A DNA stretch of 26,733 nucleotides, taken from positions 1 to 26,733 of the forward strand of contig CAYGBW010000068.1 of assembly GCA_964348185.1 (NCBI GenBank), in the 5' to 3' direction. The stretch comes from CAYGBW01 sp964348185 (GTDB lineage: Bacteria; Desulfobacterota; BSN033; WVXP01). The position numbers were made by a program, and so were the translations under genes. Below the pieces are notes generated by a model. The model made no database searches, was not told the origin of the DNA, and was given only the letters and a program-made list of their open reading frames with translations. Below, piece by piece: positions 1 to 7,241 of this stretch (positions are counted from its first letter, which is position 1; the number at the start of each line of letters is the position of its first letter).

Positions 1-445
1 TTTGTTTCACATTTCGATATTCGAATTTCGGATTGAAGATGTCGGTTTTCAGGACAGCGTGAGATTGTGTAAGCTATTCAAGTTATTATTGAGACACTCT
101 GCTAGCCCTGAAAAGTGCCCTTTCGCGCTCTGAACGAAGTTTTTGACCCGTTCTGAGGCTTCGTCGTTCGATCTTCCGAACTCGGCCTTGCGGCCTCAGA
201 CAGCGGAACCTCGTCCCTTCGGGGACACTTCCGTCGCCAAGACGGGTGGCCCCAAAACCTTCCTGATGTTCGCTACAAGGACATTTTTCAGTGGCAACGA
301 GCTGGATCTGGGGTTCTCCCGTCGTTTTGTGATCAGGTTCAGAAATAGGGACAAGACAGAAAGGCTCCCGAATTCGGGTCAAGAAACCAACGAGGAACGA
401 ATGCCGCTCTATCACCGGGAGATTTAGAATCTGAACAGATAGAGG
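1..445. other. Non-coding stretch downstream of the catabolic operon
   Basis: I see no convincing gene in these 445 bases. Open frames exist on both strands over the same bases, with low-complexity, Arg/Pro/Ser-rich translations that suggest neither is coding. Small structures are visible: a GTCCC-TTCG-GGGAC hairpin at 213-226, a GGCC-TTGC-GGCC hairpin near 184-195 and the perfect palindrome CCCGAATTCGGG at 367-378. The first 40 bases are rich in TTCGAATTTCGG-like sequence, similar in flavour to the intergenic repeats of related environmental genomes. None of the hairpins has a T-run in the direction of the minus-strand operon, so a terminator cannot be assigned. Confidence 0.45.
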
Positions 446-1585
446 CTATTTGAAAATCGAATGGGCGATGATCATTCTCTGAATCTGATTGGTTCCCTCG
501 TAAATCTGGAGGATCTTGGCGTCTCGCATCATTCTCTCCACGGGCGCCCTCCGAGTGTATCCGTGATCTTCGAGAAGCTGGACGACCTCCCCCGTAACCG
601 CCATGGCTACATCCGAAGCAAAGAGTTTCGCCATGGCCGACAGTCTTTCCAGGGCGACACCCTTTCGCCGCGCGTTTATCAGTGAAGCCGCCCGGTAGAC
701 GAGGGAACGGGCCGCCTCGATCTGGGTATCCAACTCCGCGATCTTGAACTTGATCCATTGAGACTCAGAGAGAGGCCTTCTGTTCCGAACGTTGTTCTTA
801 ACAAAGTCGACCGCATAGTCTCTGGCGCCCTGACTGATTCCCACTGCCTGGGCTCCAACTGCTGGGCGGGAACGAAGCAGGGTACTCATGGCCACATACC
901 ATCCGTTTCCCTCTTCACCCACCAGGTTTTCTCTGGGGACGACGACTTCGTCAAAGACCAACTCCGCTGTGTCGGACCCATGCATCCCCATCTTTTCTTC
1001 AATTTTCCCGATGGAAACGCCGGGGCGATCCCTCTCCACGACGATACAGGAGATGCCCCCAAGTTTCTTCTCTGGGTTTGTCGTTACATAGACCGCGTAG
1101 GCCCCCGCTGTGGCCCCGAAGCTTATGAAACACTTTCTCCCTGTAATCGAGTACCCGGTCCGATTCAGGGTAGCCCGGGTCTTGATCGCAGCGGCATCAG
1201 ATCCAGCGTCGGGCTCGGTCAGCGCGAAGGCCATGATCTGACCACTGGCTGCCTGATTGAAAATACGCTCTTTGAGGGCTCGCTTTCCTGCGAGATAAAC
1301 AGGAAGGGTCCCGACAGCGTTAGAAAGGACGAGAAGCGATGAAGAGGCACAGACCTTGGCGATCTCTTCGACCACCGCGCAGAGAGCAGGAATGTCGCAA
1401 CTGGTTCCACCGTAGAATTCCGGCATGATCACCGACAGTAGCCCGTTATCATGAAAAGCTTCCCTGACTTCTCCGGGAATCTCGCCGTGGACATCGATCT
1501 CCGTTGCTCTGGGGGCCACCACCTCTCTGGCGATCTGCTCGGCCTTTTTTCTCAATTGCTCCCTTTTCTCTCCGGAAATGGGCAT
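446..1585 (-). CDS. Acyl-CoA dehydrogenase (second of two in the operon)
   Basis: FAD-dependent acyl-CoA dehydrogenase of 379 aa, the normal length. It would oxidise an acyl-CoA to the 2,3-enoyl-CoA and pass electrons to electron-transfer flavoprotein in the cytoplasm. The three family domains are visible: an N-terminal helical domain (about 1-115), a middle beta domain with FALTEPDAGSDA (about 120-132), and a C-terminal helical domain ending LQIYEGTNQIQ. Glu363 in that motif is at the position of the usual catalytic base. One oddity: the conserved R-x-Q-F-G segment of the C-terminal domain is absent. Its place is taken by a sequence around NRRPLSESQWIKFK (about 270-283), so the substrate or flavin environment may differ from the partner enzyme encoded at 3848-4999. 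It is the last gene of the minus-strand operon, 18 nt after the alcohol dehydrogenase. The substrate is not readable from sequence. Confidence 0.93.
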   Translation of the reverse strand: MPISGEKREQLRKKAEQIAREVVAPRATEIDVHGEIPGEVREAFHDNGLLSVIMPEFYGGTSCDIPALCAVVEEIAKVCASSSLLVLSNAVGTLPVYLAGKRALKERIFNQAASGQIMAFALTEPDAGSDAAAIKTRATLNRTGYSITGRKCFISFGATAGAYAVYVTTNPEKKLGGISCIVVERDRPGVSIGKIEEKMGMHGSDTAELVFDEVVVPRENLVGEEGNGWYVAMSTLLRSRPAVGAQAVGISQGARDYAVDFVKNNVRNRRPLSESQWIKFKIAELDTQIEAARSLVYRAASLINARRKGVALERLSAMAKLFASDVAMAVTGEVVQLLEDHGYTRRAPVERMMRDAKILQIYEGTNQIQRMIIAHSIFK

Positions 1586-1603
1586 TTTTTGTGCTCCCCC
1601 TGC

Positions 1604-2629
1604 CTATTTCATTGTGACAACCGTCCTCAGGGTCTTCCCCCCTCGCATCTGATCCAGGCCCTCGTTGATCTTCTCAAGGGAAACCTGACCGGAAACAATC
1701 GGCTCTACCTGAATCTTGCCCATTTTCACCAGGTCGATCACATGGGGAAAGTCCACGCTTCTGCACCCCAGGGATCCAATGATCTGCTGCTCTCGGAACA
1801 TCAGTCTGGCCAGATTCAAGTCGGTCTGAGCAGCAGGATATCCCACGATCACCAACCGCCCCCCAGGTTTGATGCTATCGTAGGCCATTTTGATGGTTGA
1901 GGGATCTCCGATACACTCAATGGCCACGTCCACGCCCCCCATGCTCATTTTGCGAATCGCCTTTGCAGGTGAACCCTCAGCCTTTGCGTCAACAACATCC
2001 GCCGCCCCCAATCTCATGGCGAGGTCCAGCTTCTCCGCGACCACGTCCACGGCAATCACACTCCCCCCCACCGCTGCCGCGATCTGAACGCAGTTCATCC
2101 CAACCCCTCCGGTACCATAAACGGCAACCTTCTCACCGGCCTTGATCTGCGCGCGGTTGACCACCGCATGGTAGGGGGTCGACATGGCGTCCGCGATGAT
2201 CGATCCCTCAACAAGGGGCACCTCATCGGGAAGGTGGAAAACGTCCCGGGCAGGAGCCACGGCATACTCCGCGAAAGCCCCGTCGAGGTGATTCCCCAGC
2301 ATCCGCATGTTCTCGCACACATTGCTTCTCCCCAAAAGACAGTTCGAGCACGTTCCGCAGGCAAACACGTTCCCCATGAGAACCCTGTCGCCAGGCCTAA
2401 AGCCTTCAACGCCCTCCCCCAGTTGTGAAATCCTGCCGGACGCCTCATGACCCAGGATCAGCGGTGGCTTCTTGAACGTGGGAACGCCATGATCGATATA
2501 TCCGATGTCGGTATGACAGATGCCACAGGCAGCGATCTCTACCCGCACTTCTCCTGGGCCGGGCTTGGGATCCGGCCGTTCCTCAACCCGGAGGGGTTGA
2601 TCCTTTCCATAAAACACTGCCGCCTTCAT
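1604..2629 (-). CDS. Zinc-dependent medium-chain alcohol dehydrogenase
   Basis: MDR-family NAD(P)-dependent alcohol dehydrogenase, 341 aa. The catalytic zinc site is seen as Cys38 (CGICHTD), His61-Glu62 (GHEASG) and probably Asp147. The structural zinc lobe is Cys91, Cys94, Cys97 and Cys105, with normal spacing. The Rossmann fold carries YGTGGVG at 171-177. A Shine-Dalgarno-like AAGGTGA sits just before the ATG. In this operon, between a ketoreductase and two acyl-CoA dehydrogenases, the likely substrate is a hydroxyacyl-CoA or an alcohol derived from it. The 6-hydroxycyclohexenecarbonyl-CoA dehydrogenase of anaerobic benzoyl-CoA degradation belongs to the same superfamily, but the sequence alone does not establish that activity. 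No dienoyl-CoA hydratase or ring-opening hydrolase gene is present in the window to support it. Confidence 0.9.
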   Translation of the reverse strand: MKAAVFYGKDQPLRVEERPDPKPGPGEVRVEIAACGICHTDIGYIDHGVPTFKKPPLILGHEASGRISQLGEGVEGFRPGDRVLMGNVFACGTCSNCLLGRSNVCENMRMLGNHLDGAFAEYAVAPARDVFHLPDEVPLVEGSIIADAMSTPYHAVVNRAQIKAGEKVAVYGTGGVGMNCVQIAAAVGGSVIAVDVVAEKLDLAMRLGAADVVDAKAEGSPAKAIRKMSMGGVDVAIECIGDPSTIKMAYDSIKPGGRLVIVGYPAAQTDLNLARLMFREQQIIGSLGCRSVDFPHVIDLVKMGKIQVEPIVSGQVSLEKINEGLDQMRGGKTLRTVVTMK

Positions 2630-2755
2630 GGGTCACCTTCCTTGTTCAGAATTTATCGCGTTTTTGTCTGTCGGGGCCATCACCAGACCTCGGTCGTCAC
2701 CACGGGCTGGGTTCTGGTAAGAAGGTCCCGATTCACAGTCGCGGCCAGTCATCTC

Positions 2756-3508
2756 CTACGTCAGACCGTATCCCCCATCCACGCAGAGGAGCTGCCCGGT
2801 GATATAGCGAGCCTCATCCGAGGCAAGGAAAACAAACGGGGGGGCAACATCTTCAGGTTCCGCGTAACGATTGAGCAGAATCCGCCTCAAATACACCTCT
2901 CTCAATTTTGGATCCTCCTGTAGCCGATGGGTCATTTCGGTAGAAACGATTCCCAACGAAATGATATTGGCGGTCACTCCGAATTTTGCCAACTCCCTTG
3001 CACAGGATTTCGTGAAGGCCACAAGGCCCCCTTTCGCAGAAGCGTAATTGATCTGCCCGGTCGTCCCAACGATCCCGGCCACAGAAGTTACATTGATGAT
3101 CCGCCCGTATTGCTGCTCCATGAAATACTTGCTGGCCGCCCGAGTACAGAGAAACGCCCCCTTCAGGTGCACGTCCACCACCTCATCCCACTGCTGCTCT
3201 GTCATTTTGAAGAGCATTGCCGGTCTACTGACTCCAGCATTATTCACGAGAACGTCGATCTTGCCAAAATGATCGATCGATGCCCCGATGATCCGCTCGG
3301 AGTCCTCGTGATTGGCCACATTGCCCTTGGCGGCCACAGCCTTCTGCCCCAGCTTCTCAATCTCCCTTACAACCTCCTGGGCCGATTCCACACGGGTCGC
3401 GTAGTTGACGACCACATCAGCCCCCTCCCGAGCAAAGGCGAGGCTGATCGCCCTCCCAACCCCACGTCCACCCCCCGTCACCACGGCCGATTTCCCCTTG
3501 AGTCTCAT
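2756..3508 (-). CDS. SDR-family 3-oxoacyl reductase (FabG-like)
   Basis: Classical short-chain dehydrogenase/reductase of 250 aa, the usual FabG length. Visible features are the cofactor loop TGGGRGVG at 11-18, NNAG at 89-92, and the catalytic triad Ser142, Tyr155 and Lys159 (YASAK). The sequence closes with ITGQLLCVDGGYGLT, the FabG-type C-terminus. It would interconvert 3-oxoacyl and 3-hydroxyacyl thioesters with NAD(P)H. The start is well placed behind GAGGTGACGG. Its position between the biotin carrier and an alcohol dehydrogenase suggests a catabolic 3-hydroxyacyl-CoA dehydrogenase role more than fatty acid synthesis, since no ACP or FabF/FabD gene is nearby. That role is an inference. 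A 126-nt gap separates it from the next gene, in which I see nothing definite. Confidence 0.9.
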   Translation of the reverse strand: MRLKGKSAVVTGGGRGVGRAISLAFAREGADVVVNYATRVESAQEVVREIEKLGQKAVAAKGNVANHEDSERIIGASIDHFGKIDVLVNNAGVSRPAMLFKMTEQQWDEVVDVHLKGAFLCTRAASKYFMEQQYGRIINVTSVAGIVGTTGQINYASAKGGLVAFTKSCARELAKFGVTANIISLGIVSTEMTHRLQEDPKLREVYLRRILLNRYAEPEDVAPPFVFLASDEARYITGQLLCVDGGYGLT

Positions 3509-3595
3509 CCGTCACCTCGCGGGCACAGGATTCTCCCTCTTGAGTCTCCTTCTCCCTCTGTCATTGCGGGTCAGGGCTCATCCCTCGAATCATGC

Positions 3596-3811
3596 TTACT
3601 CAATCACCGCGATGACGCCATCGGCCTCAACCTCCTGGCCAGGGGACACCCGTATCTCCTTGATCACCCCTCCCACAGGCGCCACAACCGGCATCTCCAT
3701 TTTCATCGCTTCCAGGGTTGCTATCTGATCGTTCTCCGCTACATGGTCACCCACTTTCACTGCTACCGACACGATCTTTCCGACCATCGGAACCGTCACA
3801 TTTGTCGCCAT
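3596..3811 (-). CDS. Stand-alone biotin/lipoyl carrier protein
   Basis: A 71-aa protein made of a single biotinyl/lipoyl attachment domain. The biotinylation motif EAMKM spans 34-38, with Lys37 the predicted biotin-carrying residue. The surrounding hammerhead pattern (PMVGKIVSV near the start, PVGGVIKEI after the motif) matches biotin carriers of short acyl-CoA carboxylases and biotin-dependent decarboxylases. A strong GGAGG ribosome-binding site precedes the ATG. No biotin carboxylase or carboxyltransferase gene lies in the window, so its enzyme partners must be encoded elsewhere. It sits 36 nt after the first acyl-CoA dehydrogenase and 87 nt before the reductase, and is probably co-transcribed with both. 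The EAMKM motif favours biotin over lipoate. Confidence 0.9.
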   Translation of the reverse strand: MATNVTVPMVGKIVSVAVKVGDHVAENDQIATLEAMKMEMPVVAPVGGVIKEIRVSPGQEVEADGVIAVIE

Positions 3812-3847
3812 TGACTCTTCGCCTCCATTTGACCTGTTGCCTGGAAT

Positions 3848-4999
3848 TTACTGCTTCCTCATCCCCAGGGCATACTGCCCAATGATCATCTTCTGGATGT
3901 TACTGGTTCCCTCCACAATCTGATAGGATTTGGAATCTCGATAAAACCGTTCCACAGGATACTCTGAGCTGAACCCGTAACTTCCAAATATTTTCACGGC
4001 CTCGTTTGCGGCCCGTACCGCAACCTCTGACGCATAATACTTCGCCATCGAGACTTGGAGGGTGTTACGCCGACCCTGATCTTTCATCCATGCAGCCCGA
4101 TAAACCAAAAGCCGCGCTGCTTCATGCTCCACATACATCTCGGCCAACTGCTGCTGGATCATCTGGTGATGGCCAATCGGAACTCCAAATTGCTCCCGCT
4201 CATTGGCGTACCGGACACTGTGATCGAAACACGCCCGAGCCACGCCCACCGCCCGAGCTGCTGAACTCAGCCGGGTGTTGTCCAACATACTCATACATAT
4301 CTTGAAGCCGGCACCCGGCTCCCCGACCAGAGAATCCTTTCCCAATTTCACATCCTGAAAGATGATCTCACCTGTGGGAGCGCAATACAAGCCCAATTTC
4401 GTGTCTATCGCACGCTGCTCCAGACCTTCGGCATGCATATCCACCATGAAAGCCGAAATCCCTCTATGCTTTTTCTCACGGTCTGTGTAGGCGAATACAA
4501 TTCCCACGTCAGCCACCGGAATGCCGCTGATCCACATCTTCGATCCATTCAAAACCCACCCATCGCCTGATTCCACGGCCTGCGACTTCATACTCGCAAC
4601 GTCACTCCCGGAGTTGGCCTCCGTGATGGCAAAACAGCCCAATGTATCGGCCGAAATCAGTTTGGGGATATACGTCTCACGCTGCTCTTCCGTCCCAAAG
4701 GCCAACAACACCGGCTGAATAGCGTTCATCTGGAGATTGAACGGCAGCCCCCAAGAGGGACTCACCGCTGCGATTTCCTCGGTCATGATGGAGGCCGCCA
4801 GATAGCCCTCCTCCAATCCTCCATACTTTTCGGGGGCGATACAAGCAAAAAATCCCTGCTCCGCCATCTCCTTGACCAGTTCTCTCCGAAATCGGTGTTC
4901 CTTCTCGTCCTCCTCCATCGTCGGCGCGATACGCTTTTCAGCAAAATTCCGCGCCATTTTCCTCATTTCCTCGTGTTCTGGCGCCAGTGCGAAATCCAT
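3848..4999 (-). CDS. Acyl-CoA dehydrogenase (first gene of the operon)
   Basis: FAD-dependent acyl-CoA dehydrogenase of 383 aa with all family landmarks. These include FAITEANSGSDVA in the middle domain, the flavin/pyrophosphate-contacting REQFGVPI in the C-terminal domain, and YQIVEGTSNIQ near the end with Glu363 as the predicted catalytic base. It would transfer electrons to ETF. A strong AGGAGG site lies just upstream of the ATG. It is the promoter-proximal gene of the minus-strand operon and is preceded by a palindromic operator candidate. It differs clearly from the second dehydrogenase at 446-1585, which lacks the QFG segment. The pair may therefore act on successive intermediates, as do paired dehydrogenases in branched or cyclic acid degradation. 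That pairing is an inference. Confidence 0.94.
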   Translation of the reverse strand: MDFALAPEHEEMRKMARNFAEKRIAPTMEEDEKEHRFRRELVKEMAEQGFFACIAPEKYGGLEEGYLAASIMTEEIAAVSPSWGLPFNLQMNAIQPVLLAFGTEEQRETYIPKLISADTLGCFAITEANSGSDVASMKSQAVESGDGWVLNGSKMWISGIPVADVGIVFAYTDREKKHRGISAFMVDMHAEGLEQRAIDTKLGLYCAPTGEIIFQDVKLGKDSLVGEPGAGFKICMSMLDNTRLSSAARAVGVARACFDHSVRYANEREQFGVPIGHHQMIQQQLAEMYVEHEAARLLVYRAAWMKDQGRRNTLQVSMAKYYASEVAVRAANEAVKIFGSYGFSSEYPVERFYRDSKSYQIVEGTSNIQKMIIGQYALGMRKQ

Positions 5000-5463
5000 T
5001 CGCCTCTCCTCCTTTCAAAACACATTCCTTCCTGAGTTGACGTTGCGAACATAACCTCTCGGATTGTCAACAATCCATTGAAATCATAGTTCCCCGGTTA
5101 CAACCGATCTCACCTGTCCCCATGATATGTTGGAACATTGGCTATCAGAAGGGGAAAGAAGAGACCTCCTGTTTTTTCTCCGTCCCTCTGCTCAGGACCG
5201 CTTCACCCATGATTCCAGTCCCCCCTTCGGCGGAAATCCCATTGGAGGACTCCCCTTGCCATCCCTGAATGAATGGAAATAAGGCTCGAAAAAGTTTGTA
5301 CATTTTTTAACAAAACCCCGTTCCCTTTGTCAAGTTTTTTCTTGAAGTTGCCGTTGCACCATGCAGTGCCCGAGGGTCTTGTCCTGACCAAGAATTTGCC
5401 CTTGACAAAACCCTGGTGAGGGACTTAGCTATTATAGTGAGTCGTCTTGAGGGAGGGTTATAA
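5000..5463. other. Divergent intergenic region between the catabolic operon and ruvX
   Basis: This 464-nt gap separates divergently transcribed units and must hold both promoters. It contains the palindrome listed at 5061-5076. On the plus strand a perfect TTGACA lies at 5402-5407 and a TATTAT at 5430-5435, but they are 22 nt apart. At the usual 17-nt spacing only TTAGCT is available, so the ruvX promoter is uncertain. A small inverted repeat TCAAG-TTTTTT-CTTGA lies near 5327-5342. I find no coding evidence. Confidence 0.4.
5061..5076. promoter_or_regulatory. 16-nt palindrome, candidate operator of the catabolic operon
   Basis: GGATTGT-CA-ACAATCC is a perfect inverted repeat with 7-nt arms and a 2-nt centre, 61 nt upstream of the first acyl-CoA dehydrogenase start. 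On the minus strand its centre reads TTGACA. A TATGTT (minus, 5053 to 5048) with TGGATT 18 nt upstream gives a weak sigma70 pairing that would place the palindrome in the promoter spacer. TetR/FadR/GntR-type repressors of fatty acid operons bind palindromes of this size. No regulator gene is present in the window. Confidence 0.45.
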
Positions 5464-5877
5464 TTGAGAGTGATGGGCCTCGACATGGGAAGCAAGATCA
5501 TTGGCGTCGCCGTAAGCGACGAATTGGGCCTAACAGCCCAGGCCAGGAAAACGATCCGTCGTGAAAGTCTCGAAACGGATCTTGAAGCCATAGCAGATCT
5601 TGTTCAGAGATTCGATGTCGGCAAAATCGTGGTGGGGCTGCCCATCAACATGAGCGGAACCCTCGGTGTGGAAGCCAGGAAAGTCCTTGAATTCGTTGAA
5701 GACATGAGGCGTGTCCTTCCTGTCTCCATCACCACATGGGACGAAAGGCTTTCCACTGTCCAGGCACAGAGGGTCCTCCTCGAGGCTGGCCTTTCCCGAA
5801 AAAAAAGAAAGCAGGTAATCGATAAGACCGCAGCAACGCTTATTCTTCAAAGCTATCTCGACGCAGAACAGGTTTGA
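5464..5877 (+). CDS. ruvX: RuvX/YqgF-family putative Holliday junction resolvase
   Basis: A 137-aa protein of the YqgF/RuvX RNase-H-like family, implicated in Holliday junction resolution and in pre-16S rRNA 5'-end maturation. The N-terminus reads MRVMGLDMGSKIIGVAVSD, the family's opening motif with the first catalytic Asp. Further matches are IVVGLPINMSG, WDERLSTVQA and DKTAATLILQSYLD. The TTG start is chosen because it gives the family's usual M-R-x-x-G-L-D and because GGAGGG ends 6 nt before it. The later ATG at 5473 would cut into the motif and lie 15 nt from that site. The stop overlaps the region where mltG begins, so the two genes are translationally linked. Confidence 0.92.
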   Translation: MRVMGLDMGSKIIGVAVSDELGLTAQARKTIRRESLETDLEAIADLVQRFDVGKIVVGLPINMSGTLGVEARKVLEFVEDMRRVLPVSITTWDERLSTVQAQRVLLEAGLSRKKRKQVIDKTAATLILQSYLDAEQV

Positions 5878-5885
5878 GAATTCTC

Positions 5886-6974
5886 ATGAAAAGATGGTCC
5901 CTGCTTATCCTGGCAGGTGTCGGGGGGCTAATAATTGGAATCTCAGTGTACGGGTTGATCTATGCCCTGGCGACGCCTCCAGGTGAGGTGACTTCAAGAA
6001 CCGTCATCATCGAAAAGGGGCTGGCCTTCAAGCAAATCGCCAAGACCCTCGAAAGAGAAGGCATCATTCACGGGGTTACTCGGTTTATCCTTCTCGGCCG
6101 ACTTGTCAATGCAGAACCCGGGATCAAGGCGGGTGAGTATTGTTTTGACCTCCCCCTTTCCCACTGGGAGGTGCTGAAGAAGATCATTGAAGGGCGTGTG
6201 AAGACTTACAAGGTCACCATCCCTGAAGGATATACCCTCTCTCAGATCGGGGATCTTTTGGAGAGGAATGGTATCGTTGCCAGGGACGCGTTCTTTAGGG
6301 AGGCATCATCACCTGAAGTCATCTCCCATTACAACATAGAAGGACCGAATTTGGAGGGGTATCTCTTCCCGGATACCTACACCTGGTCGAAGGGGGCAGA
6401 CCCCGAAGGGGTCATTCGATTCTTCCTCCATCGATTCAGGGAGGTCTTTACACCGGAAATGGCTGAACGGGCTTCAGAGCTGGGCCTGACCGAACGGGAG
6501 GTCATCACGATCGCTTCGATTGTCGAGAAAGAGACCTCTGATCCCAGGGAGAGGCCCTTGGTTGCCGCGGTGATCCACAACCGACTGAAGAAGAGGATCC
6601 CCCTGCAGAGCGATCCCACCGTCATTTATGGGATCCCCGATTTCGATGGTAATCTCACGAGGGAAGATCTCAGGCGACACAGCCCTTACAATACCTATGT
6701 CATACGGGGTCTTCCCCCAGGTCCTATCTCAAATCCGGGAATGGGCTCCATAGAGGCCGCTCTCTTCCCCGCCTCGGTTGACTACCTGTATTTTGTCTCG
6801 AAGAATGATGGAACCCACCACTTCTCTTCCACCTTAAAAGAACACAACGCGGCGGTTGACAAATATCAGCGTCGAAGGAGAAGATCACGACCAAGGAAGA
6901 AGGTGGAAATCGAAGGACAGGAGTCAGGAGCCAGAAGTCAGGAGTCAGAAGTCAGGAGTCAGAAGTCAGAATAA
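5886..6974 (+). CDS. mltG: Endolytic murein transglycosylase MltG (YceG-like)
   Basis: An inner-membrane lytic transglycosylase that cleaves nascent peptidoglycan and is thought to set glycan strand length. One N-terminal transmembrane helix (about residues 4-28) is followed by a LysM-like region (YKVTIPEGYTLSQI) and the YceG catalytic domain. That domain includes IASIVEKET with the catalytic Glu at about residue 214, LQSDPTVIYG, SPYNTY and LPPGPISNPG. The family normally ends near HHFSSTLKEHNAAVDKYQ. Here about 30 basic residues plus an out-of-family SQES/SQKSE tail follow, encoded by the heptad repeat listed separately. The ATG at 5886 is preferred; a TTG at 5874 that overlaps the ruvX stop is the alternative, adding four residues. 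The ruvX-mltG pairing is common in deltaproteobacteria. Confidence 0.93.
   Translation: MKRWSLLILAGVGGLIIGISVYGLIYALATPPGEVTSRTVIIEKGLAFKQIAKTLEREGIIHGVTRFILLGRLVNAEPGIKAGEYCFDLPLSHWEVLKKIIEGRVKTYKVTIPEGYTLSQIGDLLERNGIVARDAFFREASSPEVISHYNIEGPNLEGYLFPDTYTWSKGADPEGVIRFFLHRFREVFTPEMAERASELGLTEREVITIASIVEKETSDPRERPLVAAVIHNRLKKRIPLQSDPTVIYGIPDFDGNLTREDLRRHSPYNTYVIRGLPPGPISNPGMGSIEAALFPASVDYLYFVSKNDGTHHFSSTLKEHNAAVDKYQRRRRRSRPRKKVEIEGQESGARSQESEVRSQKSE
6919..6972 (+). repeat. Heptad tandem repeat AGRAGTC, about 7.5 units
   Basis: Seven full 7-nt units run without gaps from 6919 to 6967 (AGGAGTC, AGGAGCC, then alternating AGAAGTC and AGGAGTC) and trail into AGAAT. Because 7 is not a multiple of 3, three units encode a 7-residue period, giving the SQESEVR/SQKSE tail of MltG. 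The repeat supplies the last codons and abuts the mltG stop. Similar AGTCAGA arrays are widespread in environmental deltaproteobacterial and planctomycete genomes (from memory, not searched). Confidence 0.9.
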
Positions 6975-7029
6975 ATCTGTAAAAAGTGTAATGCAGCATG
7001 CTGACACCTCCAATTGGCCAACCCGTTCG

Positions 7030-7141
7030 TCCACTTTACTGTTTGAAAGACCTTGAGTAGACCGAAAAAAGGGAAGACAGGCTGATGAGCTTTCCGCCAA
7101 GCAACTCGTTCGTAGGGGATCTTTGCCAGCTCCTTTCTCAT
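7030..7141 (-). pseudogene. Probable relic of a four-helix-bundle (S23/IVP-like) protein
   Basis: On the minus strand an ATG at 7141 opens a 60-codon frame. Its first 25 or so residues (MRKELAKIPYERVAWRKAHQ, then VFPFFGLLKVFQ) resemble the start of the small four-helix-bundle proteins related to the 23S rRNA intervening-sequence protein, which typically begin with a Y-x-x-L/R-x-x-W-x-K-A-H pattern. After about residue 36 the resemblance ends, and the later conserved helices of this roughly 120-residue family are missing. The frame closes at 6959, inside the left heptad repeat, while its start overlaps the inverted right copy. I read it as a truncated remnant delivered together with the repeats. 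The similarity is from memory and short, so a chance match is possible. Confidence 0.4.
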
Positions 7142-7156
7142 TCTGACTTCTGACTC
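7140..7156 (-). repeat. Inverted copy of the heptad repeat
   Basis: These 17 nt are the exact reverse complement of 6956-6972, the end of the heptad array. A degenerate third unit continues to about 7161. The two copies face each other across about 167 nt and enclose the four-helix-bundle-like relic, so the segment has the form of an inverted-repeat-bounded cassette. Confidence 0.85.
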
Positions 7157-7168
7157 GGACTGATGACC

Positions 7169-7196
7169 TTGACACCCATGAGCAAAGTGATCTATT
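7169..7196 (+). promoter_or_regulatory. Sigma70-type promoter of the thiolase-DUF35 operon
   Basis: A perfect -35 TTGACA (7169-7174) is followed after 16 nt by TCTATT (7191-7196), or after 18 nt by TATTGT. Either matches four of six -10 consensus bases. The element lies 46 nt upstream of the thiolase ATG, just outside the repeat-bounded segment, and is well placed to drive the operon. Confidence 0.55.
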
Positions 7197-7241
7197 GTGG
7201 AGATACCGTGAATTTCCAGAACGTCCTGGAGGAACCGCCAA

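Noticed and set aside
86..427. Overlapping open frames on both strands at the left edge (109 and 94 codons)
   Set aside because: They cover the same bases on opposite strands, have low-complexity Arg/Pro/Ser-rich translations, no family motif and no good ribosome site.
2927..3814. 295-codon plus-strand open frame
   Set aside because: It lies opposite the clear SDR reductase and biotin carrier genes, and its His/Pro/Arg-rich translation is the usual antisense artefact.
5402..5435. TTGACA...TATTAT as a ruvX promoter
   Set aside because: The spacer is 22 nt, well outside the usual 16-18. At normal spacing the -10 is poor. It is mentioned only in the intergenic entry.
6919..7156. Repeat array as a CRISPR
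   Set aside because: Units are 7 nt, contiguous and without spacers, and no cas genes are present.
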